From Mucilaginibacter sp. OK283 (GTDB taxonomy: Bacteria; Bacteroidota; Bacteroidia; Sphingobacteriales; Sphingobacteriaceae), in NCBI RefSeq assembly GCF_900110415.1, contig NZ_FODR01000004.1:310001-374000 (forward strand): 64,000 bases of DNA, read 5' to 3'. Of the stretch, positions 29,501 through 36,959 are shown in pieces. Under the pieces are notes generated by a model. It saw only the letters and a list, made by a program, of their open reading frames with translations, was not told the DNA's origin and searched no databases. The position numbers were made by a program, and so were the translations under genes. Positions within the stretch are counted from its first letter, which is position 1. Each line of letters opens with the position of its first letter.

Positions 29501-32382
29501 TTGTTAAAAACATGCGCGCGCTTTCAGTTACGGGGCAAATTGATAAATCGGCTATAGCCGAGGACTTGCAGCAGGTGATAGCCTTCCGAGCCGAGCAGGA
29601 CGTGATTGACAAAGCTGCTTTTTTACCCGGCCTGCTCGGCTTTTTATGGAAAAATGGCGATCCCGACTGGGACGCGTTACTCCGTATAAGCGATGCCGTT
29701 ATCAATATTAACCGCGCCGTAGGAACGCTTGTAGGTGCTACCCAGTTGAGGGAGTGGCGTGCGACGTTATCGCGCGAGTTTACCGAAGGCAGCAGGGCGT
29801 TTATTATCCAAAACTCCGGCACGTTAAGCGGCTTGCTGGCTACAGAACAACAAGTGACTACTACCGAAGGGCAAATTCAACAACTGTTGGGCATAAACTT
29901 TGCCACGCTGCCTGTTGTTACCAGCGATTACACTGCCGACCTGATTGATGAGGCCGTTAAGTGGGTGAAACACCTTGACGAATTGAAAGATTGGTACAAC
30001 TGGACATTGACACGGGATAAAGCCCTGGCCGCGGGATTAGCCCCCTTGCTCACCGCTTACGAAAAAGGTAATATAGCAAATACCGACCTTGTGAGGCAGT
30101 TTCACAAAGGATTTTACCGCTCAGCCGCCGAATATATATTAAGCCTGCACCCCGAACTGGCTAGTTTTAACAGCGGCCTGTTCGGCGAAAAAATAAGAAA
30201 GTTTCGCGAGGTGAGCAGCAAGTTTGAAATGCTCACCCGGCAGGAGTTATACGCAAGGCTGGCAGCAAACATCCCTTCATTTACGCAGGAGGCTTCGCAA
30301 AGCTCAGAAATTGGCATGTTGCAGCGGGTGATCAGGAATAACGGACGCGCAATGTCTATCCGCAAAATATTTGATGGCATTCCTAATTTATTGCACCGGC
30401 TGGCTCCTTGTATGCTGATGAGCCCGATATCGGTAGCCCAGTATTTTGATGCCGGCAACCCTAAGTTTGACCTGGTGATATTTGATGAAGCATCACAGTT
30501 GCCCACCTGCGAGGCGGTAGGCGCCATTGCCCGTGGCACCAACGTAATAGTAGTTGGCGACCCTAAACAAATGCCGCCGACCAGCTTTTTTGCCACCAAT
30601 AACTTTGATGAGGACAATGTGGAGAAAGAAGACCTCGAAAGCATCCTGGACGATTGCCTTGCGCTATCCATGCCATCACAACATTTGTTGTGGCACTACA
30701 GGAGCAAGCACGAAAGTTTAATTGCGTTTAGCAACGCCAAGTATTACGATAACAAGCTGCTTACCTTCCCATCAACAGATGACATTACCAGCAAAGTAAG
30801 TTTTGTGCCTGTAGAAGGGCATTACGATAAAGGGAAAAGCAGGCAAAATAAATACGAAGCCAAAGCGATTGTTGATGAGGTGATTAAGCGATTGTCTGAT
30901 CCGTTGCTGGCCAAAAAGAGCATTGGTATTGTAACTTTTAGTTCGGTGCAGCAGTTGCTGATAGATGATATGCTGACAGAGGTCTTTGTACTTAGGCCCG
31001 ACCTGGAAAAAATTGCCCTGGAAACAGGTGAGCCCCTGTTTATTAAAAACCTGGAGAACGTTCAGGGTGACGAACGCGATGTGATCCTGTTTTCTATTGG
31101 CTACGGGCCTGATGAAAAGGGTAGGGTAAGCCTGAACTTTGGCCCGGTAAACCGCGATGGCGGCTGGAGGAGGCTGAATGTAGCCGTATCAAGGGCAAGG
31201 TACGAGATGAAAGTATTTTCGACTTTAAGGTCAGATCAGATAGATCTTAATCGGACATCCTCTGAGGGAGTGGCAGGATTAAAAGCTTTTTTAGCCTATG
31301 CCGAAAAAGGGAAAAGCGCTTTGCCGCCACGCGCATCGGTAAAACAAAAAGAAGATGGCGGGTTTGAGCTGAGCATAGCCGAATCGGTTCGTAAACATGG
31401 TTATGAAGTACACAGCCAGATAGGGTGTTCTGATTTCAGGATCGACCTTGGGATTGTGGATAAGGAAAATCCATCGGCATATATTTTGGGCGTGTTAACC
31501 GATGGTAAAAACTATCATGCGGCAACCACCTCGCGCGACAGGGAGATAGTGCAGGTTGATGTGTTAAAGTCGCTGGGATGGAATGTGCACAAGATCTGGT
31601 CGACAGAATGGTGGGAGAAGCCAGACAAGGTTATCAGCGGCATAATGGATGCCGTTACTAAGGCAGAAGAAAGTAAAAAGAAAGCAGCGAAACCGGCTGT
31701 AACCGAAACAGCTAAACCGGTACCACCCCGGCCCGATGACTTAAACAACAAATCCTCGTTTAACCAATCTGTTTCGGAAACACCAACCCGGTTTGCAACT
31801 CCGGCTGTTTCAAAAGTTGTCGAAGCATACGAAGTTAGCCGCCTGGATACTGTACATACGTTAACGGCCGATGATTTTATTATGCAGCATAACCGTGGCA
31901 AGCTGAAAATGCAGGTATTTAATGTACTGCAAACTGAATCGCCTATAAGCAAGGATCTGCTCATCAGGCGGGTTCTGGCAGCGTGGGGAATTAGCCGGGT
32001 AACGGCGCGGTTTGTTAATCACCTGGATGGGGTATTTGACCAGATGAACATCACCCAAAGCAAAACCGCAGGGGGCAATGTTTATTTCTGGAAAGCAGAC
32101 CAAAGCCCTGAGAAATATAACATCTACCGCATAGCTAAAACCGATGCCGATAAACGGGATGCTGATGACCTGCCGCCTGAAGAGGTAGCAAACGCTATAC
32201 GCGAAATTCTTCATAACCAGGTGAGCCTGGCCCGGGCCGACCTGGTAAGGGAAGGGGCGAAGCTGTTTGGTTTTGCCAGGATAGGCGCTAATGTAGAAAG
32301 CGCGATGCTAAGCGGTATTAATATTGCCATGAATAAGGGTTTTGCAACGGTAAATGGTGAGCGGGTAGTTTATAAAGGTTAA
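26506..32382 (+). CDS. Giant DUF4011-helicase-nuclease-DUF3320 protein
   Basis: A 1,958-residue cytoplasmic protein. The N-terminal part (about 1-330) includes a transglutaminase-like patch with C223 (NCLDLSLLYAACMEA) and H249 (KGHAFVGGW). DUF4011 follows at about 370-560. An SF1 helicase core has Walker A GPPGTGKS at 688-695, Walker B FDEASQLP (D1327, E1328), motif III GDPKQMPP, motif V NVQGDERD at 1518-1525 and motif VI AVSRAR at 1560-1565, with a long insertion (about 780-1270) between motif I and motif II. Then comes a Vsr/MTES_1575-like endonuclease domain (about 1615-1710; D1647, D1666 in GVLTDGKNYH), and DUF3320 at the C-terminus (LPPEEVANAI to GFARIG). Related architectures have been proposed as anti-phage or DNA-processing factors; no partner gene is adjacent. 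Activity is inferred from motifs. Confidence 0.9.
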   Translation: MSTRILTATDINLTYTPVINFALQQNHVPVIRSLVINNSTGADWNALEVEITVEPAFAPLWKRIYGYVKQGDAFETGAIQLNLSAQYLAELTEKVSGTINIIIRNGDELLLSENRPIELLAYDQWNGLGLLPEMLAAFVTPNHPEIPKILRRASAILQSWTDNPSFDDYQSRSPDRVRKQMAAIYEAIAEQQLIYCTVPASFEESGQRIRLCDAIFANRLANCLDLSLLYAACMEAVGIHPIIIIVKGHAFVGGWLVDESFADAVNDDPSLITKRTADGISEIAIVEATCMNAGNNTSFDSAAASAGQKMLNTSEFILFIDIKRARFSGIRPLPLRVKTAAGWEIIEENRQERANALPEEIYAGQKLKNVDHIEISKQRLWERKLLDLTLRNSLLNIRITKSVVQFMTVNVGKLEDALADGQEFQVLPRPADWDNSLRDAGMYQALHQSDPIAELIQHELSQKRIRSFLPEPELTNGLTSLFRASRLSIEENGANTLYIGLGLLRWYETDASERPRYAPVLLIPVEIIRKSAQKGYVIRSRDEETMVNITLLEMIRQDFGITIGGLDTLPKDESGVDVKLIFNIVRQAIMAKSRWDVEEQAVLGTFSFSKFILWNDIHNNAEHLYRNKVVASLVSGKLEWQALENADVSLIQDSQLHPANIALPISTDSSQLQAIVSSGQDKSFVLHGPPGTGKSQTITNIIANALYAGKRVLFVAAKKAALEVVEDRLESIGIGDFCLELHSNRSKKTAVLEQLKAATEVARKAAPESHRDEADRLFALRNELNTYVEVLHKKYPFGYSLFDLFSSYSRFEKGEDKVYFAAGAIAQLSPAKLITWHDVAEELQVAGALIGQPANHALQYMRLQQYNNQVKQDAGQLIEHLLDLLSQYQSQLIGVSRLLKINGLVKSKEQQQSLHTLVSLLLELSDIPASLLQADFLEQTFAQVAGIAAHGQQRDKLRSALLGRYQKEVLAIPAQRILSEWNIANGKWFLPRWLGQRAIVKNMRALSVTGQIDKSAIAEDLQQVIAFRAEQDVIDKAAFLPGLLGFLWKNGDPDWDALLRISDAVININRAVGTLVGATQLREWRATLSREFTEGSRAFIIQNSGTLSGLLATEQQVTTTEGQIQQLLGINFATLPVVTSDYTADLIDEAVKWVKHLDELKDWYNWTLTRDKALAAGLAPLLTAYEKGNIANTDLVRQFHKGFYRSAAEYILSLHPELASFNSGLFGEKIRKFREVSSKFEMLTRQELYARLAANIPSFTQEASQSSEIGMLQRVIRNNGRAMSIRKIFDGIPNLLHRLAPCMLMSPISVAQYFDAGNPKFDLVIFDEASQLPTCEAVGAIARGTNVIVVGDPKQMPPTSFFATNNFDEDNVEKEDLESILDDCLALSMPSQHLLWHYRSKHESLIAFSNAKYYDNKLLTFPSTDDITSKVSFVPVEGHYDKGKSRQNKYEAKAIVDEVIKRLSDPLLAKKSIGIVTFSSVQQLLIDDMLTEVFVLRPDLEKIALETGEPLFIKNLENVQGDERDVILFSIGYGPDEKGRVSLNFGPVNRDGGWRRLNVAVSRARYEMKVFSTLRSDQIDLNRTSSEGVAGLKAFLAYAEKGKSALPPRASVKQKEDGGFELSIAESVRKHGYEVHSQIGCSDFRIDLGIVDKENPSAYILGVLTDGKNYHAATTSRDREIVQVDVLKSLGWNVHKIWSTEWWEKPDKVISGIMDAVTKAEESKKKAAKPAVTETAKPVPPRPDDLNNKSSFNQSVSETPTRFATPAVSKVVEAYEVSRLDTVHTLTADDFIMQHNRGKLKMQVFNVLQTESPISKDLLIRRVLAAWGISRVTARFVNHLDGVFDQMNITQSKTAGGNVYFWKADQSPEKYNIYRIAKTDADKRDADDLPPEEVANAIREILHNQVSLARADLVREGAKLFGFARIGANVESAMLSGINIAMNKGFATVNGERVVYKG

Positions 32383-32647
32383 TATGCTAACATGAAAATA
32401 AGCAATATCCGATAGCAAAAAGATCAACTCAATACCCGTTCGAAATTGGCGAAGACGTATTAGAGTTTTAACTTTTAGGACTAAAATCCTGCTTGATCTC
32501 CCTAATCACCCTGGCGATAAACAGCATCTGTATTGGCAGCTTAATATCTATTTACATCGGCAGAAAAAAGCAATCCTTTTAAAATAAAAAAGATGGGTAG
32601 CTTCAATGCTATCCATCTTTTATTTACAATTTAATGTAAACCTCTAA
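32383..32647. other. 265-bp gene-free region after the helicase gene
   Basis: No ORF of note apart from the terminator hairpin serving the minus-strand microprotein genes (32588-32622). The stretch 32480-32560 is not recognised. Confidence 0.5.
32588..32622 (-). terminator. Terminator hairpin for the microprotein operon
   Basis: On the minus strand, AAAGATGGATAGC, a short loop, GCTACCCATCTTT, then TTTTATTTT. The stem is about 12 bp with one wobble. It lies 26 bp past the stop of the last 26-residue ORF and supports its transcription. Confidence 0.7.
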
Positions 32648-32728
32648 TTATTTCGCAACTTTTTTGGCTGGGATCAAAGGTACAATGATAACTGCTAAAA
32701 ACAGGGCAACTTCTAATACGATTAACAT
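32648..32728 (-). CDS. 26-residue hydrophobic microprotein, copy B
   Basis: A minus-strand ORF of 27 codons starting MLIVLEVALFLAVII and ending PLIPAKKVAK. It would form one transmembrane helix (about 2-18) followed by a short Pro-containing turn and a basic cytosolic tail. It shares 23 of 26 residues with the ORF 52 bp upstream, and five further codons differ only in synonymous bases, which argues for selection on the protein. An A-rich stretch precedes the ATG and a T-tailed hairpin follows. No known family recognised. Possible roles (membrane regulator, antitoxin-less toxin, complex subunit) are speculative. Confidence 0.65.
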   Translation of the reverse strand: MLIVLEVALFLAVIIVPLIPAKKVAK

Positions 32729-32780
32729 GGTCTTAATTTTTTAAATGATGATTGAATTGTTGATAGGGCTTGGTACCTTA

Positions 32781-32861
32781 TTATTTCGCAACTTTTTTAG
32801 CTGGAATTAATGGTAACACGATAACTGCTAAAAATGCTGCAACTTCTAATACGATTAACAT
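32781..32861 (-). CDS. 26-residue hydrophobic microprotein, copy A
   Basis: The upstream member of the tandem pair: starts MLIVLEVAAFLAVIV and ends PLIPAKKVAK. It differs from copy B at residues 9 (A/L), 15 (V/I) and 16 (L/V) only. The same codons are kept at both ends (ATG-TTA-ATC-GTA-TTA-GAA and AAA-AAA-GTT-GCG-AAA-TAA), with synonymous change in the middle. One membrane helix and a KKVAK tail are predicted by eye. Both ATGs are preceded by TTAAAAAAATAAAA-like leader sequence. Transcription probably starts in the AT-rich region above 32870. Confidence 0.65.
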   Translation of the reverse strand: MLIVLEVAAFLAVIVLPLIPAKKVAK

Positions 32862-33803
32862 AGTTTTATTTTTTTAAGTGATTTATATATTATTATATAG
32901 CTTCAGGAAGTATATTGTTAATCGCGTAAATCCTTTATTTATATGAACTTAAGTGATAAACATTTTCGGTCTCCCGAGCATTCACCGGCTAAAAATATGC
33001 CATAAATCTACCCTCGTTTTTTAAGAGTTGAGAAGCCAAAATTAAATTTGCCGTATTTTATAATTTACAAAAATTGAGGTGTTATTTCGAAAAATAAAAA
33101 GATGCTTTGAACATTCGGAAAAAAATAAGGCTTGTTTTTTGATTGTAAAATTCCGGATCAGAAAAAAACTAAAAGATCATGGTTTAAAAACATGACATTG
33201 TATAAAAAGGGCTATATTGAACGATGAAATTTTTAAAATAAGCCCTAAAAGCATATTAAGGATGAAAAAAACGATCAAATTTTGAATATTAAAGGAAAAA
33301 CAGTGCTTATTGAGTCCCATTTTTACCTCTTTAGTATTTTAATATTTTTTTTTGTCAATTTGTCAGTACACATGACAATTGTCAATCTTACTGACAAAAA
33401 ATCTTAAAAAAAACTGCCAATACGCTGCCAAGCGAGAACTTTCTGTGTCAAATAACGACTTGCAATCCAAATTATGGTCATGCCAAACTATTTTTAGATC
33501 CGGAGCAAAACGGTCGGTATTTTAAATAAACTTGATGGAGAATTAAAAGGCACCAGTTTATATGTGACCGTATCAATGATAGGTAAAGCAACCCGGCCAT
33601 CGTCTTGGCATTAAACCAGGCACGGCAAAACAACGGTGTACAATATACAGGCAGGCAATAATAGCATAAGTATAAATACTGCGCGAAGCATTTATCAATT
33701 GTATTTAAACAATTAACTAACAAGCATATTCAATAAATATCCCGGTAGCAAATAACCTGCGCTAAATCTTGCTTGCGTTATTGCTTTATTATATTTTTGA
33801 AAT
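32862..33803. other. 942-bp AT-rich gene-free region
   Basis: Very AT-rich with no credible ORF (the frame at 33478-33723 on the minus strand has no supporting feature). It contains the tandem operator-like site at 33353-33396 and an inverted pair around 33206-33250 (AGGGCT / AGCCCT). The last part should hold the promoter of the AraC-type regulator. Confidence 0.6.
33353..33396. promoter_or_regulatory. Tandem TGTCA-N7-TGACA operator-like sites
   Basis: Two inverted repeats of identical geometry, TGTCA-N7-TGACA at 33361-33377 and again at 33380-33396, preceded by a single TGTCA at 33353. Centres are 19 bp apart. Suggests cooperative binding by a dimeric regulator; the cognate protein is unknown. 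Confidence 0.5.
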
Positions 33804-34781
33804 ATGAAGCATATATCTATCTTAATACCAAAGGGCGCAATTTTGGGTAGCCTGGAAGGCTCGCGCCAGTTATTTACCCAGGTGAACCAGTTTTTTTTAT
33901 CGATGGGAAAAGAGCCGATTTTTAAAGTAGAGTTGGTTGGCCTGCAAGCTGAAACGCCTATCAGCGGTGGTTGCTTTACCGTAAATTCGCATCTCTTAAT
34001 CTCGGACGTTAAAAAAACAGACCTGATTATTATCCCTGCACTTGATGGCGAAATAACGAGTGCAATTGAAAACAATAAAGAATTTATTCCATGGATCATT
34101 GATCAATATAAAAACGGCGCCGAAATTGCCAGTTTATGTATGGGGGCTTTTTTGTTGGCTTCTACAGGCTTGTTAAAAGGTAAAAGCTGTGCCACCCATT
34201 GGATGGCCGCCAACCAGTTCCGTTCCATGTTTCCGGACGTAAACCTGGTGACTGAAAAAATTATTACCGATGAACAGGGCATTTACTCCAGCGGCGGGGC
34301 ATTCTCGTACCTTAACCTGATACTATATCTCATAGAGAAATTTGCCGGCCGGGATATGGCTATTTTAAGTTCGAAAGTATTTGCTATCGAAATGGAACGT
34401 ACCAACCAATCGCCATTCATTATTTTCCAGGGACAAAAGGATCATTCAGACGATCCGATAAAGAAAGCCCAGGAATTTATTGAGAAAAATTATTCAGAAA
34501 AGATAAGCGTTGAACAGTTGGCATCTATGTTTGCCTTAGGAAGGCGAAATCTGGAGCGTCGCTTCAAAAAAGCAACATCCAATACAGTAGCCGAATACAT
34601 TCAGCGGGTAAAAATAGAAGCGGCCAAAGTAAGCCTGGAAACATCGCGCGATAACGTAAATGAGGTGATGTATAACGTTGGGTACACAGACAATAAAGCT
34701 TTCCGTACTACATTTAAGCGTATTACGGGTCTGTCTCCTATTGATTACAGGAATAAATACCAGCGGCAGTATTCTAACTAA
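33804..34781 (+). CDS. GlxA-like AraC-family regulator with DJ-1/PfpI domain
   Basis: A 325-residue transcription regulator. The N-terminal DJ-1/PfpI-like domain (about 3-185) keeps the nucleophile-elbow segment ASLCMGAFLLASTGLL and the following TTHW-like CATHW; in GlxA-type regulators this domain binds ligands rather than acting as a protease. The C-terminal AraC domain (about 220-320) has two helix-turn-helix motifs: ISVEQLASMFALGRRNLERRFKK and VNEVMYNVGYTDNKAFRTTFKR, ending in the family signature GLSPIDYRNKY. No adjacent target gene on the same strand; the regulator may act on itself or on distant genes. Confidence 0.93.
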   Translation: MKHISILIPKGAILGSLEGSRQLFTQVNQFFLSMGKEPIFKVELVGLQAETPISGGCFTVNSHLLISDVKKTDLIIIPALDGEITSAIENNKEFIPWIIDQYKNGAEIASLCMGAFLLASTGLLKGKSCATHWMAANQFRSMFPDVNLVTEKIITDEQGIYSSGGAFSYLNLILYLIEKFAGRDMAILSSKVFAIEMERTNQSPFIIFQGQKDHSDDPIKKAQEFIEKNYSEKISVEQLASMFALGRRNLERRFKKATSNTVAEYIQRVKIEAAKVSLETSRDNVNEVMYNVGYTDNKAFRTTFKRITGLSPIDYRNKYQRQYSN

Positions 34782-34800
34782 ATGCATAGCCTATGCATTT
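34780..34800. terminator. Short perfect palindrome between convergent genes
   Basis: AAATGCATAG, a C, then CTATGCATTT at the end of the AraC-type gene. No T tail, so termination function is doubtful. Confidence 0.3.
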
Positions 34801-34879
34801 AATGCCGTCTTGGCTATTCGCATTGAACTGGTTGTTGAACTTATTCTACAACCGCTTATTGATGTTTGGGCAGTTCTGT

Positions 34880-35509
34880 TTACAAGCCCGATCTTTTAAA
34901 AAACTGCTGAATAGTATCCGGCCTGGTCATTAAAAGTGTTTGAATACCCAGTTTTTCGGCGCCAGCCAAATGCTGCGGACTATCATCAATAAATAACGTT
35001 TCGGCAGGATTAAGATTGTTTTCATTCAGTACAAGTTGGAAGATCCTGGCTTCTGGCTTCCGCTTGCCCATGAGATGCGAGTAATATGCCTTTTCAAAAA
35101 GATGGCCGTTACCATCAAAACCAAAATCTTTTTTAAGATATGCCATGATGTGATCATAGTGAATTGCATTAATGTTACTCAATAAAAATGTGCGGTATTT
35201 TGTTTTCAAATCCAGCAGCAATTCATGGTTGCCTGGCTCAATTCCAAGTAACATACTATTCCACACGCCGTTTATTTGCTCGTCAGTAAGGCTGGAATTG
35301 CCCGATTTTTGCCTGATATAGTCCCTAAACTCTTCTGCCGACACCTCTCCCCTGTCAAATTTATCAAAAATTTCGTCCTGTTGTTTATGGCCAAAAAATT
35401 CGGCAGCATTACTGATACCCAACTGGTTCCAGCCTTGCTGGGCCTTTCTGAAATCGATATTAAAGATAACGTTACCGTAATCGAAGATGATATTTTTGAT
35501 ATTTTGCAT
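34880..35509 (-). CDS. HAD-superfamily hydrolase (YihX-like)
   Basis: A 209-residue cytoplasmic phosphatase of HAD subfamily IA. Motif I is IIFDYGNVIFN (nucleophile D10), motif II lies in LLSNINAIHYD, motif III is the lysine in GKRKPEARIF, and motif IV is LFIDDSPQHLAGA. The cap is alpha-helical (about 18-90). The sequence most resembles YihX-type alpha-D-glucose-1-phosphate phosphatases, but the substrate cannot be fixed by eye. Convergent with the AraC-type gene and divergent from the tRNA gene. Confidence 0.92.
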   Translation of the reverse strand: MQNIKNIIFDYGNVIFNIDFRKAQQGWNQLGISNAAEFFGHKQQDEIFDKFDRGEVSAEEFRDYIRQKSGNSSLTDEQINGVWNSMLLGIEPGNHELLLDLKTKYRTFLLSNINAIHYDHIMAYLKKDFGFDGNGHLFEKAYYSHLMGKRKPEARIFQLVLNENNLNPAETLFIDDSPQHLAGAEKLGIQTLLMTRPDTIQQFFKRSGL

Positions 35510-35573
35510 AAAGGGTTTTGTTATTTGCCTGCAAATATGTAAAATTGCACCCGTTAAATAAACACAAATAACC

Positions 35574-35647
35574 GCGCCTATAGCTCAGTCGGTTAGAGTA
35601 GAAGACTCATAATCTTTTGGTCCCTGGTTCGAGCCCAGGTGGGCGCA
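35574..35647 (+). tRNA. tRNA-Met (anticodon CAT)
   Basis: A 74-nt cloverleaf: acceptor GCGCCTA pairs with TGGGCGC, D arm TAGCTCAGTCGGTTAGAGT, anticodon loop CTCATAA on a 5-bp stem, T arm with GGTTCGAGCC, discriminator A; CCA is not encoded. CAT is shared by elongator Met, initiator Met and Ile2 tRNAs. The A-T/G-C mix of the acceptor and the loop favour elongator Met, but Ile2 is not excluded. Confidence 0.9.
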
Positions 35648-35670
35648 CAAAAAGCGATTCTTCGCAGTGT

Positions 35671-35706
35671 AAAAACCCTCTAAATCAGCGATTTAGAGGG
35701 TTTTTG
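35671..35706 (+). terminator. Rho-independent terminator after tRNA-Met
   Basis: AAAAACCCTCTAAATC, a 3-nt AGC loop, and GATTTAGAGGGTTTTT form a perfect 16-bp hairpin with a T tail, 23 bp after the tRNA. Confidence 0.9.
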
Positions 35707-35791
35707 TTTCAATCCTTTTATAAGCCCCGACGATTTATATTTTATTATGTCCCTGAAAAGTTGGGGGATGATCCTTTGTATCCCCACAAAA

Positions 35792-35819
35792 AAGCCCCGT
35801 ATCTGAAGATACGGGGCTT
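35792..35819 (-). terminator. Terminator after tRNA-Leu
   Basis: AAGCCCCGTATCT and AGATACGGGGCTT form a 13-bp perfect stem around GA; on the minus strand it is followed by TTTT directly after the tRNA-Leu 3' end. Confidence 0.85.
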
Positions 35820-35822
35820 AAG

Positions 35823-35904
35823 TGCGGAAGAAGGGACTCGAACCCCCACGCCTCGCGGCGCCAGATCCTAAGTCTGGTGCGGCTACCAATTACGCCACTT
35901 CCGC
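35823..35904 (-). tRNA. tRNA-Leu (anticodon TAG)
   Basis: An 82-nt class II tRNA: acceptor GCGGAAG with CTTCCGC, D arm with AATTGGTAG, anticodon loop CTTAGGA on the CCAGA/TCTGG stem, long variable arm CGCCGCGAGGCG, T loop GGTTCGAGTCC. CCA not encoded. Confidence 0.95.
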
Positions 35905-36120
35905 ATTAGGATTTTTAACAGGTCGCAAAGATAGTGTTTTAGGGTAAATTATAAAAGATAATTTTAGTTTTTTGTTTATCTGCCTCATTACTTTGTTGTT
36001 AAATTAATATCACGAATAAAAAAAGCGGCAGGTCCCCCAATTTAGTTTCTTTTGATGCCTTATCGGCCCGAACAATTTCCGCGCTAACTTGTAATACAAC
36101 TAATAAACAAAAACTAAACT

Positions 36121-36462
36121 ATGCCACGTACAGTAAGCTATCAAATCAATAAAGACAACGGAATCCCTATAAGTATTATCATTGAGCCGGTACAAACCCA
36201 GTCATCAAACAACAGCCTTGATTTTACGGGCGTTTACGCCTTATATAAAGGCGACAGCCATGGCGTGGCCCACTTACTGGAGCTGCAGGAAATAGCGCCC
36301 GAAATAGGGGACAGCCTACCGCTGGTAGAAGATGTACTTAACCCGGCTTTTTTAGGGCGGCTGACCTACGATAATAACAAATTAAAGTGGGACTATACCG
36401 GCGGGCCGCTTTCAGCAAATGAACAGGCTCAGGTGGTAGCGTTTATACAAAGCGCAAAATAA
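36121..36462 (+). CDS. Hypothetical protein, 113 residues
   Basis: Not recognised. A soluble, mildly acidic protein without signal peptide, membrane segment or cysteine. It has a beta-rich look (SYQINKDNGIPISIIIEPVQ, FTGVYALYKG, LGRLTYDNNKLKWDYTGGPL) and ends in a helix (ANEQAQVVAFIQSAK). The start ATG sits after a run of A-rich leader. It lies 35 bp upstream of a DUF4268 gene in the same direction, so the two could be co-transcribed; no functional link is known. Confidence 0.7.
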   Translation: MPRTVSYQINKDNGIPISIIIEPVQTQSSNNSLDFTGVYALYKGDSHGVAHLLELQEIAPEIGDSLPLVEDVLNPAFLGRLTYDNNKLKWDYTGGPLSANEQAQVVAFIQSAK

Positions 36463-36497
36463 TCTATAAATTCGCCGTATAATAAATATAACAACTA

Positions 36498-36959
36498 TTG
36501 TACTCGCGCGATCAGGCATCACAAATTAAACAGGCATTCTGGACAGCTTTTGGCCAATATATTGCACCGCAGCCATCGGCCGATGGTTTGCGCATAAACT
36601 GGGTTAATTATAAAACAGGCATCAAGCACCTGCATTTTAAAATGCAGGCCGATAAAAGATCGGCATTTATTAGCGTCGAAATTTCGCACCCCGATTTGGG
36701 CATACAAGAACTGATTTTTGATCAGTTTAAAGAACTTAAATTGGTATTTGACGCCAGCATAGGCGAGGAGTGGGAATGGCTGCTGCACACTACCGATGAT
36801 AATCATAAAACGGTAAGCCGTATCATCAAAACCCTGCCCAACGTAAGCGTATTTAACCAAAACGACTGGCCCGCACTAATCTCCTTTTTCAAACCCAGAA
36901 TCATCGCCTTAGACGATTTCTGGAGCACCGCAAGTTATAGTTTCGATTTGTTCAAGTAG
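36498..36959 (+). CDS. DUF4268 domain protein (TTG start)
   Basis: A 153-residue soluble protein matching the DUF4268 pattern: FWTAFGQYIAP near the N-terminus, WVNYKTGIKHLHFKMQADKRSAFISVEI in the middle, EEWEWLL and DWPALISFFKPRIIALDDFW toward the end. DUF4268 often occurs at the C-terminus of nuclease-like or restriction-associated proteins, but here it stands alone as in many Bacteroidota. An in-frame stop at 36489 leaves TTG at 36498 as the only reasonable start before the conserved region. Function unknown. Confidence 0.85.
   Translation: MYSRDQASQIKQAFWTAFGQYIAPQPSADGLRINWVNYKTGIKHLHFKMQADKRSAFISVEISHPDLGIQELIFDQFKELKLVFDASIGEEWEWLLHTTDDNHKTVSRIIKTLPNVSVFNQNDWPALISFFKPRIIALDDFWSTASYSFDLFK

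Noticed and set aside
31515..31964. 149-residue minus-strand frame inside the helicase gene
   Set aside because: Antisense to the nuclease-linker part of the helicase; Ser/Thr-rich and unsupported.
33478..33723. 81-residue minus-strand frame in the long AT-rich gap
   Set aside because: Cysteine/leucine-rich and without domain, signal or ribosome-binding support.
35617..35871. 84-residue frame across tRNA genes
   Set aside because: Overlaps tRNA-Met, two terminators and tRNA-Leu; not coding.
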